Source of the DNA: Actinomycetospora chiangmaiensis DSM 45062
GTDB taxonomy: Bacteria; Actinomycetota; Actinomycetes; Mycobacteriales; Pseudonocardiaceae
Reading direction: 5' to 3'
Length of the DNA: 64,000 nt
NCBI RefSeq assembly: GCF_000379625.1
Contig: NZ_KB903244.1
Location: forward strand, 250,105 to 314,104
Shown here piece after piece: positions 1 to 8,574 of the stretch. Within the stretch, counting starts at the first letter, position 1; every line of letters begins with the position of its first letter. The notes under the pieces were generated by a model. That model worked only from the letters and a program-made list of their open reading frames with translations, was not told where the DNA came from and made no database searches. Made by a program: the position numbers and the translations under genes.

Positions 1-1
1 C

Positions 2-445
2 CCCACCAACGAGACCGCGCCGCTGGCCCTGCGCGCGAACGTCGAGTTCAACCACGTCCTGCACGAGCAGGTCGTGATCGTGTCCCTGGTGTCGATCGAC
101 GTGCCGCACGTGCCGCGGGAGGAGCGGGTCACGGTCGACGACCTCGAGAACTCCCACGACGGCGTCGTCCACGTCCGCGCCCGCTTCGGGTTCCAGGACC
201 GGCAGGACGTGCCCGACGTCCTCCGCCTGGCCTGCGGGCTCTCCCCCGAGCTCGAGAGAGCGGACCCGGACACCGCGTCGTACTACATCTCGCGCGTCAT
301 GATCGAGCGTGGCGACGCGCCGGGCCTGCCCACGTGGCGCAAGCGGCTGTTCGTCGGCCTGGCGCACAACGCGGCCTCACCCGCCGGCTCGTTCAAGCTG
401 CCGGTGGCGCGCACCGTCGTGATGGGGTCGACGCTCGAGCTGTGA
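2..445 (+). CDS. KUP-family potassium uptake protein, C-terminal part (5' end outside window)
   Basis: The reading frame is open from base 2 and encodes the last 147 residues of a larger protein. The sequence begins PTNETAPLALRANVEFNHVL, which matches the cytoplasmic tail of KUP/HAK/KT low-affinity K+ importers (an LxxNVxxNxVLHExVV-type segment just after the last membrane helix). No membrane segment is left in this part. The tail includes a GVVHVRARFGFQD stretch and ends MGSTLEL, both usual for the family. The gene is cut by the window edge, so length and start cannot be judged. It converges on the membrane protein at 447 with a 1-nt gap. The family call is good; transport activity is inferred from family. 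Confidence 0.85.
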   Translation, partial: PTNETAPLALRANVEFNHVLHEQVVIVSLVSIDVPHVPREERVTVDDLENSHDGVVHVRARFGFQDRQDVPDVLRLACGLSPELERADPDTASYYISRVMIERGDAPGLPTWRKRLFVGLAHNAASPAGSFKLPVARTVVMGSTLEL

Positions 446-446
446 T

Positions 447-902
447 TCAGGTGCGGGAGAACGCCCAGCCGGCCCAGCGGCCGGTGAGCACCACCATCGC
501 GACCAGCGCGAGCACGAGGCCGATCCCGGGGCCGCCCTCGGGGACGGTGTTCTGCGACCACACGGCCCAGAGCCCCGTCACCGAGGTGATCGCGCAGCCG
601 GCCGCCGTCACGAAGACGAGGACCCAGCGGCGGGTCATCACGGACGCGGCCGAGAACCCGACGCCGAACACGAGCGCCAGGATCGAGAACAGCCGCGGCA
701 GCGCGGTGACGCCCGGGTCGCCGGACACGACCTGCCAGCCCGTCGCGCCGCCGGCGGTCCAGCGCAGGATCGCGGCGACGAGCAGCACGAAGATGGCGAT
801 CGCGACGACGAGCACCTTCGGCCCGAAGTCGACCTCGCGGGAGATCGACGGCCGGGCCGGCTGCGGCTCGGCGGTCTCGGTGTCGCTGTCGAAGGGGTTC
901 AC
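447..902 (-). CDS. Small integral membrane protein next to miaB (Rv2732c-like)
   Basis: The product is 151 aa with an acidic, proline-containing N-terminus (VNPFDSD...) and about four hydrophobic segments. One follows [20 protein letters not shown] and the last ends at GRWAGWAF. I chose the GTG at 902 rather than the ATG at 923. The GTG overlaps the miaB stop as GTGA, and a GGGAG ribosome site lies about 7 nt upstream inside the end of miaB. Translational coupling to miaB is therefore likely. A conserved membrane protein also sits downstream of miaB in M. tuberculosis (Rv2732c), which supports the gene. The function is unknown; a link to tRNA modification rests only on position. Confidence 0.8.
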   Translation of the reverse strand: MNPFDSDTETAEPQPARPSISREVDFGPKVLVVAIAIFVLLVAAILRWTAGGATGWQVVSGDPGVTALPRLFSILALVFGVGFSAASVMTRRWVLVFVTAAGCAITSVTGLWAVWSQNTVPEGGPGIGLVLALVAMVVLTGRWAGWAFSRT

Positions 903-2407
903 GTGAGGCTCCCGACGCTGCATCCGGTCTCGACCGGCTGATCCTGCGGCTTACCCATGGCGGGCAGACCCAACCCGACCCGCGGCGTCGTCGGGCGCGT
1001 GCCCGCCTCGTGCGCGTCGCCGGCCCGCGTGCGCCGGTGCGTGAGCACGTCCCCGTCGGCGACGACGTGGTGCGGCGCGCCGTAGGTGGCGCGCACGGTC
1101 ACGACGTCCCCGGGTCGGATCGGCCCCGCGACGCCGGTCGGGGTGAAGTGGACGAGCCGCCCGTCGCGCGCGCGGCCGGACATCCGGCGGGTCGCCGCGT
1201 CCTTGCGCCCCTCGCCGGTGGCCACCAGGAGCTCCAGCTCGCGGCCGACCTGCTCCCGGTTGCCCGCGAGCGACATCTCCTCCTGCAGCGCGACCAGCCG
1301 CTCGTAGCGGTCCTGGACGACGGCCTTGGGCACCTGGTCGGGCAGGGTCGCGGCGGGGGTGCCGGGCCGCGGTGAGTACTGGAAGGTGAACGCCTGCGCG
1401 AAACGGGACTCCTCGACCACGCGCAGCGTCTCGGCGAAGTCGGCCTCGGTCTCGCCCGGGAACCCGACGATGATGTCGGTGGTGAGCGCCGCGTCCGGCA
1501 TCGCCGCGCGCACCTCGGTGACGATGTCGAGGTAGCGGCGGGCCCGGTAGGAGCGGCGCATCGCCTTCAGCACCCGGTCCGAGCCGGACTGCAGCGGCAT
1601 GTGCAGCTGCGGGCAGACGTTCGGGGTCTCGGCCATCGCGGTGATGACATCGGAGGTGAAGTCACGCGGGTGTGGGCTCGTGAAGCGGACCCGCTCGAGA
1701 CCCTCGACGCCGCCGCACGCGCGGAGCAGGTCGGCGAACGCGGTCCGGCCGGTGGCCCGGTCCTCGAAGCCCACCCCGTAGGCGTTGACGTTCTGCCCGA
1801 GCAGCGTCACCTCGAGCACGCCCTCCGCGACGAGCGCCTCGACCTCGCCCAGGATCTCCCCCGGCCGCCGGTCGACCTCCTTGCCGCGCAGCGAGGGGAC
1901 GATGCAGAAGGTGCACGTGTTGTTGCACCCGACCGAGATCGACACCCAGCCCGAGTAGGCCGAGTCGCGGCGCGCGGGCAGGTGCGAGGGGAACGTCTCG
2001 AGCGCCTCGAGGATCTCGACCTGCGCCTCGCCGTTGTGCCGGGCGCGCTCGAGCAGCGCGGGCAGCGACCCGACGTTGTGCGTGCCGAACACGACGTCGA
2101 CCCACGGCGCCCTCGCGGTGACGGTGCTGCGGTCCTTCTGCGCGAGGCAGCCGCCGACGGCGATCTGCTGGTCGGGCCGCGCAGCCTTCACCGGGGCGAG
2201 CCGGCCGAGCTGCCCGTACAGCTTGTTGTCGGCGTTCTCGCGCACCGCGCAGGTGTTGAACACGACGAGGTCGGCGTCCTCGACGGCCTGACCGTCCGGC
2301 GCCGGCTCCCAGCCCGCCTCGACGAGGACGCCGGCCAGGCGCTCGGAGTCGTGCACGTTCATCTGGCATCCGTGGGTGCGGATGGCGAAGGTCCTGGCGC
2401 CGCTCAT
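899..2407 (-). CDS. miaB: tRNA-2-methylthio-N6-dimethylallyladenosine synthase MiaB
   Basis: A radical-SAM methylthiotransferase of 502 aa that would add a methylthio group to i6A37 of tRNAs reading UNN codons. The N-terminal UPF0004 domain carries the three cysteines of the auxiliary cluster: C14 (THGCQMN), C53 (FNTCAVREN) and C87 (GGCLAQ). The radical-SAM domain carries CxxxCxxC as CNNTCTFC at 161-168. A TRAM-like segment ([13 protein letters not shown]... VTVRATYG) follows near the end, then a low-complexity tail. QMN and CNNTCTFC separate it from RimO, a copy of which lies at 27150-28826. The start is ATG at 2407, with a TACCCT hexamer 8 nt upstream that suggests a nearly leaderless mRNA. 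The small membrane gene follows by 4-bp overlap. Confidence 0.95.
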   Translation of the reverse strand: MSGARTFAIRTHGCQMNVHDSERLAGVLVEAGWEPAPDGQAVEDADLVVFNTCAVRENADNKLYGQLGRLAPVKAARPDQQIAVGGCLAQKDRSTVTARAPWVDVVFGTHNVGSLPALLERARHNGEAQVEILEALETFPSHLPARRDSAYSGWVSISVGCNNTCTFCIVPSLRGKEVDRRPGEILGEVEALVAEGVLEVTLLGQNVNAYGVGFEDRATGRTAFADLLRACGGVEGLERVRFTSPHPRDFTSDVITAMAETPNVCPQLHMPLQSGSDRVLKAMRRSYRARRYLDIVTEVRAAMPDAALTTDIIVGFPGETEADFAETLRVVEESRFAQAFTFQYSPRPGTPAATLPDQVPKAVVQDRYERLVALQEEMSLAGNREQVGRELELLVATGEGRKDAATRRMSGRARDGRLVHFTPTGVAGPIRPGDVVTVRATYGAPHHVVADGDVLTHRRTRAGDAHEAGTRPTTPRVGLGLPAMGKPQDQPVETGCSVGSLT

Positions 2408-2415
2408 CGGTGTCC

Positions 2416-2421
2416 AGGGTA
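2416..2421 (-). promoter_or_regulatory. Putative -10 element of miaB (TACCCT, 8 nt before ATG)
   Basis: On the minus strand TACCCT ends 8 nt before the miaB ATG. This TANNNT-N6-8-RTG layout recurs across the window and is typical of leaderless or near-leaderless actinobacterial promoters. No clear -35 was seen. Confidence 0.45.
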
Positions 2422-2447
2422 GGCCCGGCGGCCGGGAGCACGGTGCC

Positions 2448-2534
2448 GTGGTCGGTCGGCGGACGGTGCTCCTCGGCGCGGGGGCGGTGACCCTCGGCGC
2501 CGCAGGCGCCGTCGCCGACGAGGGCGCCCGAGCC
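2448..2534 (+). pseudogene. Remnant encoding a twin-arginine signal sequence only
   Basis: A GTG at 2448, with GGGAG about 10 nt upstream, opens a frame reading [20 protein letters not shown] followed by AVADEG. This looks like a Tat signal peptide: twin arginine, hydrophobic h-region, Ala-rich cleavage area. After about 29 codons the frame runs into the antisense of the acyltransferase gene ending at 2535, where it no longer looks like a protein. I read this as the 5' stub of an exported-protein gene whose body was lost. A chance GC-rich frame is the alternative, because no intact homologue is visible here. Confidence 0.35.
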
Positions 2535-3959
2535 TCACGCGAGGTCCAGGACCTCGTCGAAGCCGTCGGCGAGGTCGTGGGTGAAGCCCTCGAGGTCGGT
2601 GATCGCGGCGGGGTCGAGGTTCGCGGCCACGCAGCAGACGTCGCCGTGGGTGATCATGGCGATCATCGCCGCACAGCCGGGCAGCGGCGCGAACGGGTAG
2701 GCGCGCCGGATGCGGGCCCCGGCGAGGTAGTGATCGCCCTGCAGGCCGGGGATGCTGCTGGCCTGCAGGTCGTTGCCCCCGGTGGTGGCGCCGCCGAAGC
2801 GGGTGATGAGCGCCCCGGGCACCCGGGCCAGGACGGGCGTGACCAGCTCGACGCTCTCCAGGGCCGGCTCGTCGCGGGCGGCCCGGACCCGGCGGTGCAC
2901 GTCGGCGATCCGGGCGGCCGGGTCCGCGAGGCCCACCGGCGCCGACAGGCGGGCGGGCGCGAAGCGGTTGCCGCCCGCCTCGTGCTCCGCGCGGCGCACC
3001 GAGATCGGCATGGTCACGGGCATGAGCCGGTCCGCAGGGAGCGGGTCGCCGCACCGGGCGCTGTAGCGGCGGAAGGCGCCGAGGAGCGCGGCGACGAAGG
3101 CGCTGTTCACCGAACCGCCCCCCGCCTTCCCGGCGGCCCGCAGGCGGTCGAACGGCACGTCGAGCGTGCGGAAGCGCCACGACGGGCTCCGGTCCGCGAG
3201 GACCGGGAGCGGCGGGGCGGGCGGCGGCGAGAGGACCCGGACCGCGGAGGCCACGTACGCGGCGGCGTCCCGGACCGCCCGGTCGGGCCGGACGAGTGCG
3301 CCCGCCGCGCCGAGGAGGCCCCGGGAGGCACCGGCGAGCAGGCCGAGGTCGGCCCGGACCTGCCGGACGACCGCGTCGGCGGGCCCGTCCGGCGTCGGGG
3401 TCGGCGCCGGTGGCTGGGGCTTGTCGGGCGTGGGCTCCCGGGTGCGGGAGTGCAGCCCGGCGAGGAGCTGGGCCAGGCCCATCCCGTCGGAGAGCACGTG
3501 GCTGAGCTTGAACAGCAGCGCGGCGCCACCGTCGGGCAGCCCGGCGACGACGGTCGCCTCCCACAGCGGCCGGGCCGGGTCGAGCGGCGTCATGGCGACC
3601 TGCTCGGCCAGCTCGAGGAGGTCGGCGGTCCCGGCGCCGTCGGGCAGGCGCAGGCGCCGGAGGTGGTAGTGCAGGTCGAAGTACGGGTCGACCGCCCAGT
3701 ACGGGGTCCCGGCCCCGAGGAACGGCGTCACGATCCGTTCCCGGAGCCGCGGAGCCACCCGCGAGGCCCAGTCGGTGGCCGCGACCATGCGGTCCCAGTC
3801 GGGCTCGCGGTCGAGGGTCTCGACGACCAGCACGGTGGACCGCATCCGCGGGTCGGCCTCGACGCGCCACATCAGGGCCTCGAACCCGGTGAGTTCCGGC
3901 GACCGGGCCCACAGCAGCCGGCCGTCCGGACCGCGTCGTGGAGCGGGATCGACGGACAC
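2535..3959 (-). CDS. WS/DGAT-family wax ester synthase / diacylglycerol acyltransferase
   Basis: The product is 474 aa, the normal size of actinobacterial WS/DGAT (Tgs-type) acyl-CoA:alcohol/diacylglycerol acyltransferases, which make storage lipids. Family marks are the N-terminal [12 protein letters not shown] segment, PLWE at 131-134, the active-site region at 153-159, and a C-terminal [16 protein letters not shown]... segment that contributes to the condensation-like fold. The active site reads SHVLSDG instead of HHxxxDG. The second, catalytic His (H154) and the DG are kept, while the first His is Ser. The start is GTG at 3959 with GGAGGGAGA about 7 nt upstream; the longer frame up to 4259 has no such support. 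It stands alone, divergent from the reductase gene at 4114. The lipid substrate is unknown. Confidence 0.88.
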   Translation of the reverse strand: MSVDPAPRRGPDGRLLWARSPELTGFEALMWRVEADPRMRSTVLVVETLDREPDWDRMVAATDWASRVAPRLRERIVTPFLGAGTPYWAVDPYFDLHYHLRRLRLPDGAGTADLLELAEQVAMTPLDPARPLWEATVVAGLPDGGAALLFKLSHVLSDGMGLAQLLAGLHSRTREPTPDKPQPPAPTPTPDGPADAVVRQVRADLGLLAGASRGLLGAAGALVRPDRAVRDAAAYVASAVRVLSPPPAPPLPVLADRSPSWRFRTLDVPFDRLRAAGKAGGGSVNSAFVAALLGAFRRYSARCGDPLPADRLMPVTMPISVRRAEHEAGGNRFAPARLSAPVGLADPAARIADVHRRVRAARDEPALESVELVTPVLARVPGALITRFGGATTGGNDLQASSIPGLQGDHYLAGARIRRAYPFAPLPGCAAMIAMITHGDVCCVAANLDPAAITDLEGFTHDLADGFDEVLDLA

Positions 3960-4113
3960 GGGACTCTCCCTCCGCCGGGCGGACGACCCAGCTTCGCAGG
4001 GCGGCGCCACGCCCGTCGAGGGCCGAGATCCCTCCGGCAGATGACAACGCCGTGGTCCTGCAGTAGGACTACACATCTCAGTGTCAGTACCACGAGTCCG
4101 GGGGTGTGCGTCG

Positions 4114-4713
4114 ATGGCGCGCGTCGTGATGCAGGCAGTCGTGTCGGTCGACGGGTTCATCGCCCGCCCGGACGACTCGGTCGGGCCGTTGTTCGACTGG
4201 TACTCCAACGGCGACACGGACGTGGTGGCCCGGCCGAGCGACTGGCACTTCTCGGTCACCGCGGCGTCGGCCGACTACCTCCAGCCGTTCTGGGACGCGG
4301 TCGACGTCACCGTGATCGGTCGGCACCTGTTCGACACCACGAACGGCTGGGACGGCCGGACCGCGGCCGGTGACCAGCTCGTCGTCGTGACGCACCGGCC
4401 CCTGCCGCCGGAATGGCTCGCCGCCCACCCGGAGGCCCCGTTCCACGTCGCGGGGTCGGTCGAGGAGGGCATCGGGCGGGCACGGGAACTCGCCGGGGAC
4501 GACGGGCTCGTCTGCGTCACGGCCGGCGACATCGGCGGTCAGGCGTTCACCGCGGGCCTCGTCGACGAGGTGGCCATGGACGTCGCCCCGGTCGTCCTCG
4601 GCGAGGGCGTGCGGTTCTTCGGGGACCACGCGGGGACGGTCCTGCTCGGTGACGCCGACCGGATCGTGCAGGGCGACCGCGTCCTGCACCTGCACTACAC
4701 CGTGCGGCGCTGA
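4114..4713 (+). CDS. Dihydrofolate reductase family protein (RibD C-terminal-like)
   Basis: The product is 199 aa and starts MARVVMQAVVSVDGFIARPD, the usual beginning of the RibD-C/DHFR-like reductase fold (xSxDGxIA). A VTVIGRHLFDTTNGW segment and a C-terminal DEVAMDVAPVVLGEGVRFF segment follow. These proteins bind NADPH, and most in actinobacteria have no assigned substrate; it need not act on folate or riboflavin. I chose ATG 4114 over the ATG at 4081 because the extra 11 residues precede the conserved start and GGGGG lies 9-10 nt upstream. Transcription is divergent from the acyltransferase and convergent with sdhB, with a hairpin between. Confidence 0.85.
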   Translation: MARVVMQAVVSVDGFIARPDDSVGPLFDWYSNGDTDVVARPSDWHFSVTAASADYLQPFWDAVDVTVIGRHLFDTTNGWDGRTAAGDQLVVVTHRPLPPEWLAAHPEAPFHVAGSVEEGIGRARELAGDDGLVCVTAGDIGGQAFTAGLVDEVAMDVAPVVLGEGVRFFGDHAGTVLLGDADRIVQGDRVLHLHYTVRR

Positions 4714-4722
4714 CCGACCCCC

Positions 4723-4759
4723 GTCCCGACGGCGGGTACCGCGCACCGGCCGTCGGGAC
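4723..4759. terminator. Bidirectional hairpin between reductase and sdhB1
   Basis: A perfect 11-bp inverted repeat, GTCCCGACGGC ... GCCGTCGGGAC, with a 15-nt loop lies between two convergent genes. There is no T-run, as is usual in high-GC actinobacteria. Confidence 0.6.
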
Positions 4760-4765
4760 CGGGCC

Positions 4766-5620
4766 TCAGGTCCCCGCGGGGCCGATCGAGTCGGCGGGCA
4801 ACGGTGAACCGTTGTCGGGCCCGGCGTCGTCGAGCGAGCGCTTCCCGGTGGCGTGCTTGCGCTCCAGGTCCTCACGCTTGAAGATCTTGCGGCCGAGCCA
4901 GACCAGCGGGTCGTACTTCGTGTCGACCACGCGCTCCTTCATGGGGATCAGCGCATTGTCCGTGATCTTGATGTGCTCGGGGCAGACCTCGGTGCAGCAC
5001 TTGGTGATGTTGCAGTAGCCGAGGCCGTGGTCCTCCTGGGCGGCGTCCTTGCGGTCACGGACGTCGAGGGGGTGCATGTCGAGCTCGGAGACCCGCATCA
5101 GGTAGCGCGGGCCGGCGAACTCCGCCTTGTTCTCCTCGTGGTCGCGCACCGCGTGGCAGGTGTTCTGGCACAGGTAGCACTCGATGCACTTGCGGAACTC
5201 CTGCGGCCGCTCCACGTCGATCTGACTCATCCGGTACTCGCCCGGCGCCAGGTCCTCCGGCGGCGCGAAGGAGGGGATCTCGCGCGCCTTGACGTAGTTG
5301 AAGTCGACGTCGGTGACGAGGTCCCGGATCACCGGGAACGTCCGGAGCGGCGTGATCGTCACCGTCTCGTGCTCGTCGAACGTGGACATCCGCGTCATGC
5401 ACATCAGCCGCGGCCGGCCGTTGACCTCGGCGGAACAGCTCCCGCACTTGCCGGCCTTGCAGTTCCAGCGCACCGCGAGGTCACCGGCCTGGGTGGCCTG
5501 CAACCGGTGCACGATGTCGAGGACGACCTCGCCCTCGTTGACGTCCACCTCGAACGGCTGCAGGGCGCCCTCGCCGGTCGAGTCGCCGCGCCAGACCTCG
5601 AACTTCGCCCGGTATCCCAT
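4766..5620 (-). CDS. sdhB: Succinate dehydrogenase 1, iron-sulfur subunit
   Basis: The 284-aa electron-transfer subunit of succinate:quinone oxidoreductase. The 2Fe-2S ferredoxin domain has CKAGKCGSC and a fourth Cys in RLMC (C54, C59, C62, C74). The C-terminal ferredoxin domain carries CIECYLCQNTCH and CNITKCCTEVCPEH, which ligate the 4Fe-4S and 3Fe-4S clusters. The C-terminus carries an extra charged tail (KHATGKRSLDDAGPDN...). The gene is last in sdhC-sdhA-sdhB, 3 nt after sdhA, with AGGGG upstream of its ATG. Sequence and gene order match the actinobacterial Sdh1 type (M. tuberculosis Rv0249c-Rv0247c). A second, different sdhB is at 56263. Confidence 0.95.
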   Translation of the reverse strand: MGYRAKFEVWRGDSTGEGALQPFEVDVNEGEVVLDIVHRLQATQAGDLAVRWNCKAGKCGSCSAEVNGRPRLMCMTRMSTFDEHETVTITPLRTFPVIRDLVTDVDFNYVKAREIPSFAPPEDLAPGEYRMSQIDVERPQEFRKCIECYLCQNTCHAVRDHEENKAEFAGPRYLMRVSELDMHPLDVRDRKDAAQEDHGLGYCNITKCCTEVCPEHIKITDNALIPMKERVVDTKYDPLVWLGRKIFKREDLERKHATGKRSLDDAGPDNGSPLPADSIGPAGT

Positions 5621-5623
5621 GGC

Positions 5624-7543
5624 TCACATCCCCTGATCCGCGCGGTGACCGCCGAGTTCGTCGCCGGTGTAGTACTTCTTCAGCTCGTCGAGCTCGAAGA
5701 GGTCGAACAGGTCCGAGCGCATCGCCGGCTGCGGCTGGTGCTCGAGGTGCACCTGCGGGCCGTCCGGACCGTCGGTCAGCGAGCAGTTGAGCAGCTCGCG
5801 CCGCCAGTTCTCGTTCATCGCGGGGTAGTCGTCGCGCGTGTGGCCGCCGCGGCTCTCCTGGCGCTCGAGGGCCGCCATCGCGATGCACTGGCTGACCATC
5901 AGCATGTTGCGGAGGTCCATCGCGAGGTGCCAGCCCGGGTTGTAGGCCCGTCCACCGGTCACGCCGACCTTCGGGATGCGGTCGTGCAGTTCGGCGAGCC
6001 GCTTGAGCGCCATCTCCATCTCGTCGGCGCGCCGGATGATGCCGACGAGGTCGTTCATCGTCTGCTGCAGTTCCTGGTGCAGCGTGTACGCGTTCTCCGC
6101 GCCCCGTACCGAGAACGGCTTCTCCGCCTCGGCGAGCGCCGCGTCGACGGCCTCCTCGCTGACGGCGGGAGCACCGGCCAGCGCGTCGAGGTAGTCCGCC
6201 GCGCCGGCCCCCGCCCGGCAGCCGAAGACGAGGAGGTCGGACAGCGAGTTGCCGCCGAGACGGTTCGAGCCGTGCATCCCGCCCGCGACCTCGCCCGCGG
6301 CGAAGAGCCCCGGCACGACCGTGCCGGCCGTGTCCGGGTCGACCTCGACGCCGCCCATGACGTAGTGGCAGGTCGGGCCGACCTCCATCGGCTCGGCGGT
6401 GATGTCGACGTCGGCCAGCTCCTTGAACTGGTGGTACATCGAGGGCAGGCGCTTGCGGATGAACTCGGTGCTCCGGCGGCTCGCGATGTCGAGGTAGACC
6501 CCACCGGCCGGCGACCCGCGACCTTCCTTCACCTCGTTGTTGATCGCCCGGGCCACCTCGTCGCGCGGCAGCAGTTCCGGGGGACGGCGGTTGTTGTCGG
6601 CGTCGTCGTACCAGCGGTCGCCCTCGTCCTCGCTGGTCGCGTACTGCTCGCGGAACACGTCCGGGATGTAGCGGAACATGAACCGCTCGCCCTCGGAGTT
6701 CTTGAGCACGCCGCCGTCACCACGGACGGACTCGGTGACGAGGATGCCCTTGACGCTGGGCGGCCAGACCATCCCCGTCGGGTGGAACTGGACGAACTCC
6801 ATGTTGATCAGGCGGGCGCCGGCGCGGAGCGCGAGGGCGTGGCCGTCGCCGGTGTACTCCCAGGAGTTGCTGGTGACCTTGAACGACTTCCCGATCCCGC
6901 CGGTCGCGAGCACGACCGCGGGGGCGTGGAAGCAGAGGTACTCCCCCGTGGGCCGGCGGTAGCCGAAGGCGCCGGCGATGCGGTCGCCGTCCTTGAACAG
7001 CTCGGTGACCGTGAACTCGTGGAAGACCTTGAGGTCGGACTCGTAGTCGCCGGTGCGGGCGTGGTCCTCCTGCTGCAGCGACACGATCTTCTGCTGCAGC
7101 GTGCGGATCAGCTCGAGGCCGGTGCGGTCGCCGACGTGGGCCAGGCGCGGGAACTGGTGACCGCCGAAGTTGCGCTGGCTGATCTTCCCCTCGGGCGTGC
7201 GGTCGAACAGCGCGCCGTAGGTCTCGAGCTCCCAGACGCGTTGCGGCGCCTCCTTGGCGTGCAGCTCGGCCATCCGCCAGTTGTTGAGGAACTTCCCGCC
7301 GCGCATGGTGTCGCGGAAGTGCACCTCCCAGTTGTCCCGGGGATTGGCGTTCCCCATGGACGCGGCGATGCCGCCCTCGGCCATCACCGTGTGCGCCTTG
7401 CCGAACAGCGACTTCGAGAGGATCGCGACGCGCTTGCCCCGCATCCGGGCCTCGATCGCCGCGCGCAGGCCGGCACCCCCGGCACCGATCACGAGCACGT
7501 CGTAGGTGTGGTGGACGACGTCCGGAGTCGTGGTGTCGGCCAT
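5624..7543 (-). CDS. sdhA: Succinate dehydrogenase 1, flavoprotein subunit
   Basis: The 639-aa catalytic subunit, which oxidises succinate to fumarate. The N-terminus MADTTTPDVVHHTYDVLVIG leads into the dinucleotide motif GAGGAGLRAA. The FAD-attachment area reads KAHTVMAEGGIAAS with the expected His. Other family marks are the GGHQFPRLAHVGDRTG and EFVQFHPTG segments, an HYVMGGVEVD substrate/FAD segment and the capping-domain end NMLMVSQCIAMAALERQESR. The ATG at 7543 overlaps the sdhC stop (ATGA), so the three subunits are coupled. The subclass differs clearly from the flavoprotein at 57015 (HTVMAEGG here, HSIAAQGG there), so this is not a recent duplication. Confidence 0.95.
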   Translation of the reverse strand: MADTTTPDVVHHTYDVLVIGAGGAGLRAAIEARMRGKRVAILSKSLFGKAHTVMAEGGIAASMGNANPRDNWEVHFRDTMRGGKFLNNWRMAELHAKEAPQRVWELETYGALFDRTPEGKISQRNFGGHQFPRLAHVGDRTGLELIRTLQQKIVSLQQEDHARTGDYESDLKVFHEFTVTELFKDGDRIAGAFGYRRPTGEYLCFHAPAVVLATGGIGKSFKVTSNSWEYTGDGHALALRAGARLINMEFVQFHPTGMVWPPSVKGILVTESVRGDGGVLKNSEGERFMFRYIPDVFREQYATSEDEGDRWYDDADNNRRPPELLPRDEVARAINNEVKEGRGSPAGGVYLDIASRRSTEFIRKRLPSMYHQFKELADVDITAEPMEVGPTCHYVMGGVEVDPDTAGTVVPGLFAAGEVAGGMHGSNRLGGNSLSDLLVFGCRAGAGAADYLDALAGAPAVSEEAVDAALAEAEKPFSVRGAENAYTLHQELQQTMNDLVGIIRRADEMEMALKRLAELHDRIPKVGVTGGRAYNPGWHLAMDLRNMLMVSQCIAMAALERQESRGGHTRDDYPAMNENWRRELLNCSLTDGPDGPQVHLEHQPQPAMRSDLFDLFELDELKKYYTGDELGGHRADQGM

Positions 7544-8379
7544 CAGTTCACGATCCTCAGGTCGGAGATGGTGCCGCTCGCGACGAGCATGATGTAGAGG
7601 TCGGTGAGGATCAGCGTCGCGATGGTGATCCACGCGAACAGCATGTGGCGCGTGTTCAGGCGCGAGACGGTGGTCCAGATCCGGTACCGCACCGGGTGCC
7701 GCGAGAAGTGCTTGAGCCGCCCGCCGGTGACGTGCCGGCAGGAGTGGCACGAGAGCGTGTAGAGCCAGAGCCCGATCACGTTGACCAGCAGGATGACGTT
7801 GCCCAGCCCGAGCCCGAATCGCACGGAGCCGTCCGGCGCGTCGCTCTGGAACGCCACGACCATGTCGTAGGTGTTGATGAGCGAGATCAGGAAGGCGACG
7901 TAGAAGAAGTAGCGGTGCGCGTTCTGCAGGATCAGCGGGAAGCGGGTCTCGCCGGTGTACTTGCCGTGGGGTTCCGAGACCGCGCACGCCGGCGGCGACA
8001 TCCAGAACGCCCGGTAGTAGGACTTCCGGTAGTAGTAGCACGTCAGCCGGAACCCGAGCAGGAACGGCAACGACAGGATCGCGAGCGGGATCCACGGCGG
8101 GAAGGCCGGCAGGAACGCCCCGAAGTGGCTCGACCCCGGCACGCAGCTCGCCGAGAAGCAGGGCGAGTAGAACGGCGAGAGGTAGTGGTACGCCGGGACG
8201 TAGTACGCCGATCCCCAGAACGACCGGATCGTCGCGTAGACGACGAACGTGGCCAGTCCGAGGGCGTTCACCAGCGGCGCCAGCCACCAGCGGTCGCGGC
8301 GGAGGGTTCTCGCCCGGATGTCCGCGCGGCCGGGGTTCTCGGCCGAAGGTGCTCCGGGGTCGTGCGCTGTGGTGGTCAC
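7543..8379 (-). CDS. sdhC: Succinate dehydrogenase 1, membrane anchor subunit (Rv0249c-like)
   Basis: A membrane protein of about 278 aa with roughly five hydrophobic segments, including NALGLATFVVYATI, IPLAILSLPFLLGF, YFFYVAFLISLI and HMLFAWITIATLIL. It fits the single large anchor of actinobacterial Sdh1 complexes. Several His/Cys residues (FRLTCYYYRKSYY, LSCHSCRHVTGG) are conserved-looking and could serve cofactors or quinone binding, but this cannot be settled by reading. Two GTG starts are possible, 8385 and 8379. I prefer 8379 because GAGGA lies 9 nt upstream of it and only 3 nt from the other. It is the first gene of sdhCAB1 and overlaps sdhA as ATGA. Confidence 0.85.
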   Translation of the reverse strand: MTTTAHDPGAPSAENPGRADIRARTLRRDRWWLAPLVNALGLATFVVYATIRSFWGSAYYVPAYHYLSPFYSPCFSASCVPGSSHFGAFLPAFPPWIPLAILSLPFLLGFRLTCYYYRKSYYRAFWMSPPACAVSEPHGKYTGETRFPLILQNAHRYFFYVAFLISLINTYDMVVAFQSDAPDGSVRFGLGLGNVILLVNVIGLWLYTLSCHSCRHVTGGRLKHFSRHPVRYRIWTTVSRLNTRHMLFAWITIATLILTDLYIMLVASGTISDLRIVN

Positions 8380-8513
8380 TCGCACCGGTCCTCGTCGACG
8401 GGCTCGCGTGACGACCGGCGCCGCGCCCCCGGGTGGTGGTGGAGGGCCTCCGGCACGGCGTCACGCCGTGTGGTGCGCAGCACACTACGACTGAGTGTTC
8501 CCGGCTGTCGTCC

Positions 8514-8547
8514 GGATCACAGGTGATGTTGTGGTGATCCGCATCAC
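8514..8547. promoter_or_regulatory. CRP/GlxR-like dyads upstream of sdhCAB1
   Basis: GTGATCCGCATCAC at 8534-8547 has the GTGA-N6-TCAC core of CRP/FNR-type sites. An overlapping dyad GGATCAC-N13-GTGATCC spans 8514-8540. Both lie about 155 nt upstream of the sdhC start and downstream of recX, which reads the same way. Corynebacterial sdh is known to be a GlxR target, which makes cAMP-receptor control plausible; there is no direct evidence here. Confidence 0.45.
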
Positions 8548-8574
8548 GAGCACGATTGACGGAGTGTCAGGCCG

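Noticed and set aside
961-1000. GGCGTCGTCGGGCG near the end of miaB as another copy of the dispersed motif
   Set aside because: It matches only the GTCGTCGGG core; three or more mismatches to the 15-mer.
2376-4373. 665-codon plus-strand frame across the acyltransferase gene
   Set aside because: Beyond about 2534 it is shadow sequence. Only the signal-peptide-like start was kept, as a possible remnant.
4853-7597. 914-codon open frame antisense to sdhAB1
   Set aside because: The composition is Val/Arg/Glu/Leu-rich shadow text, and the opposite strand encodes clear SdhA and SdhB.
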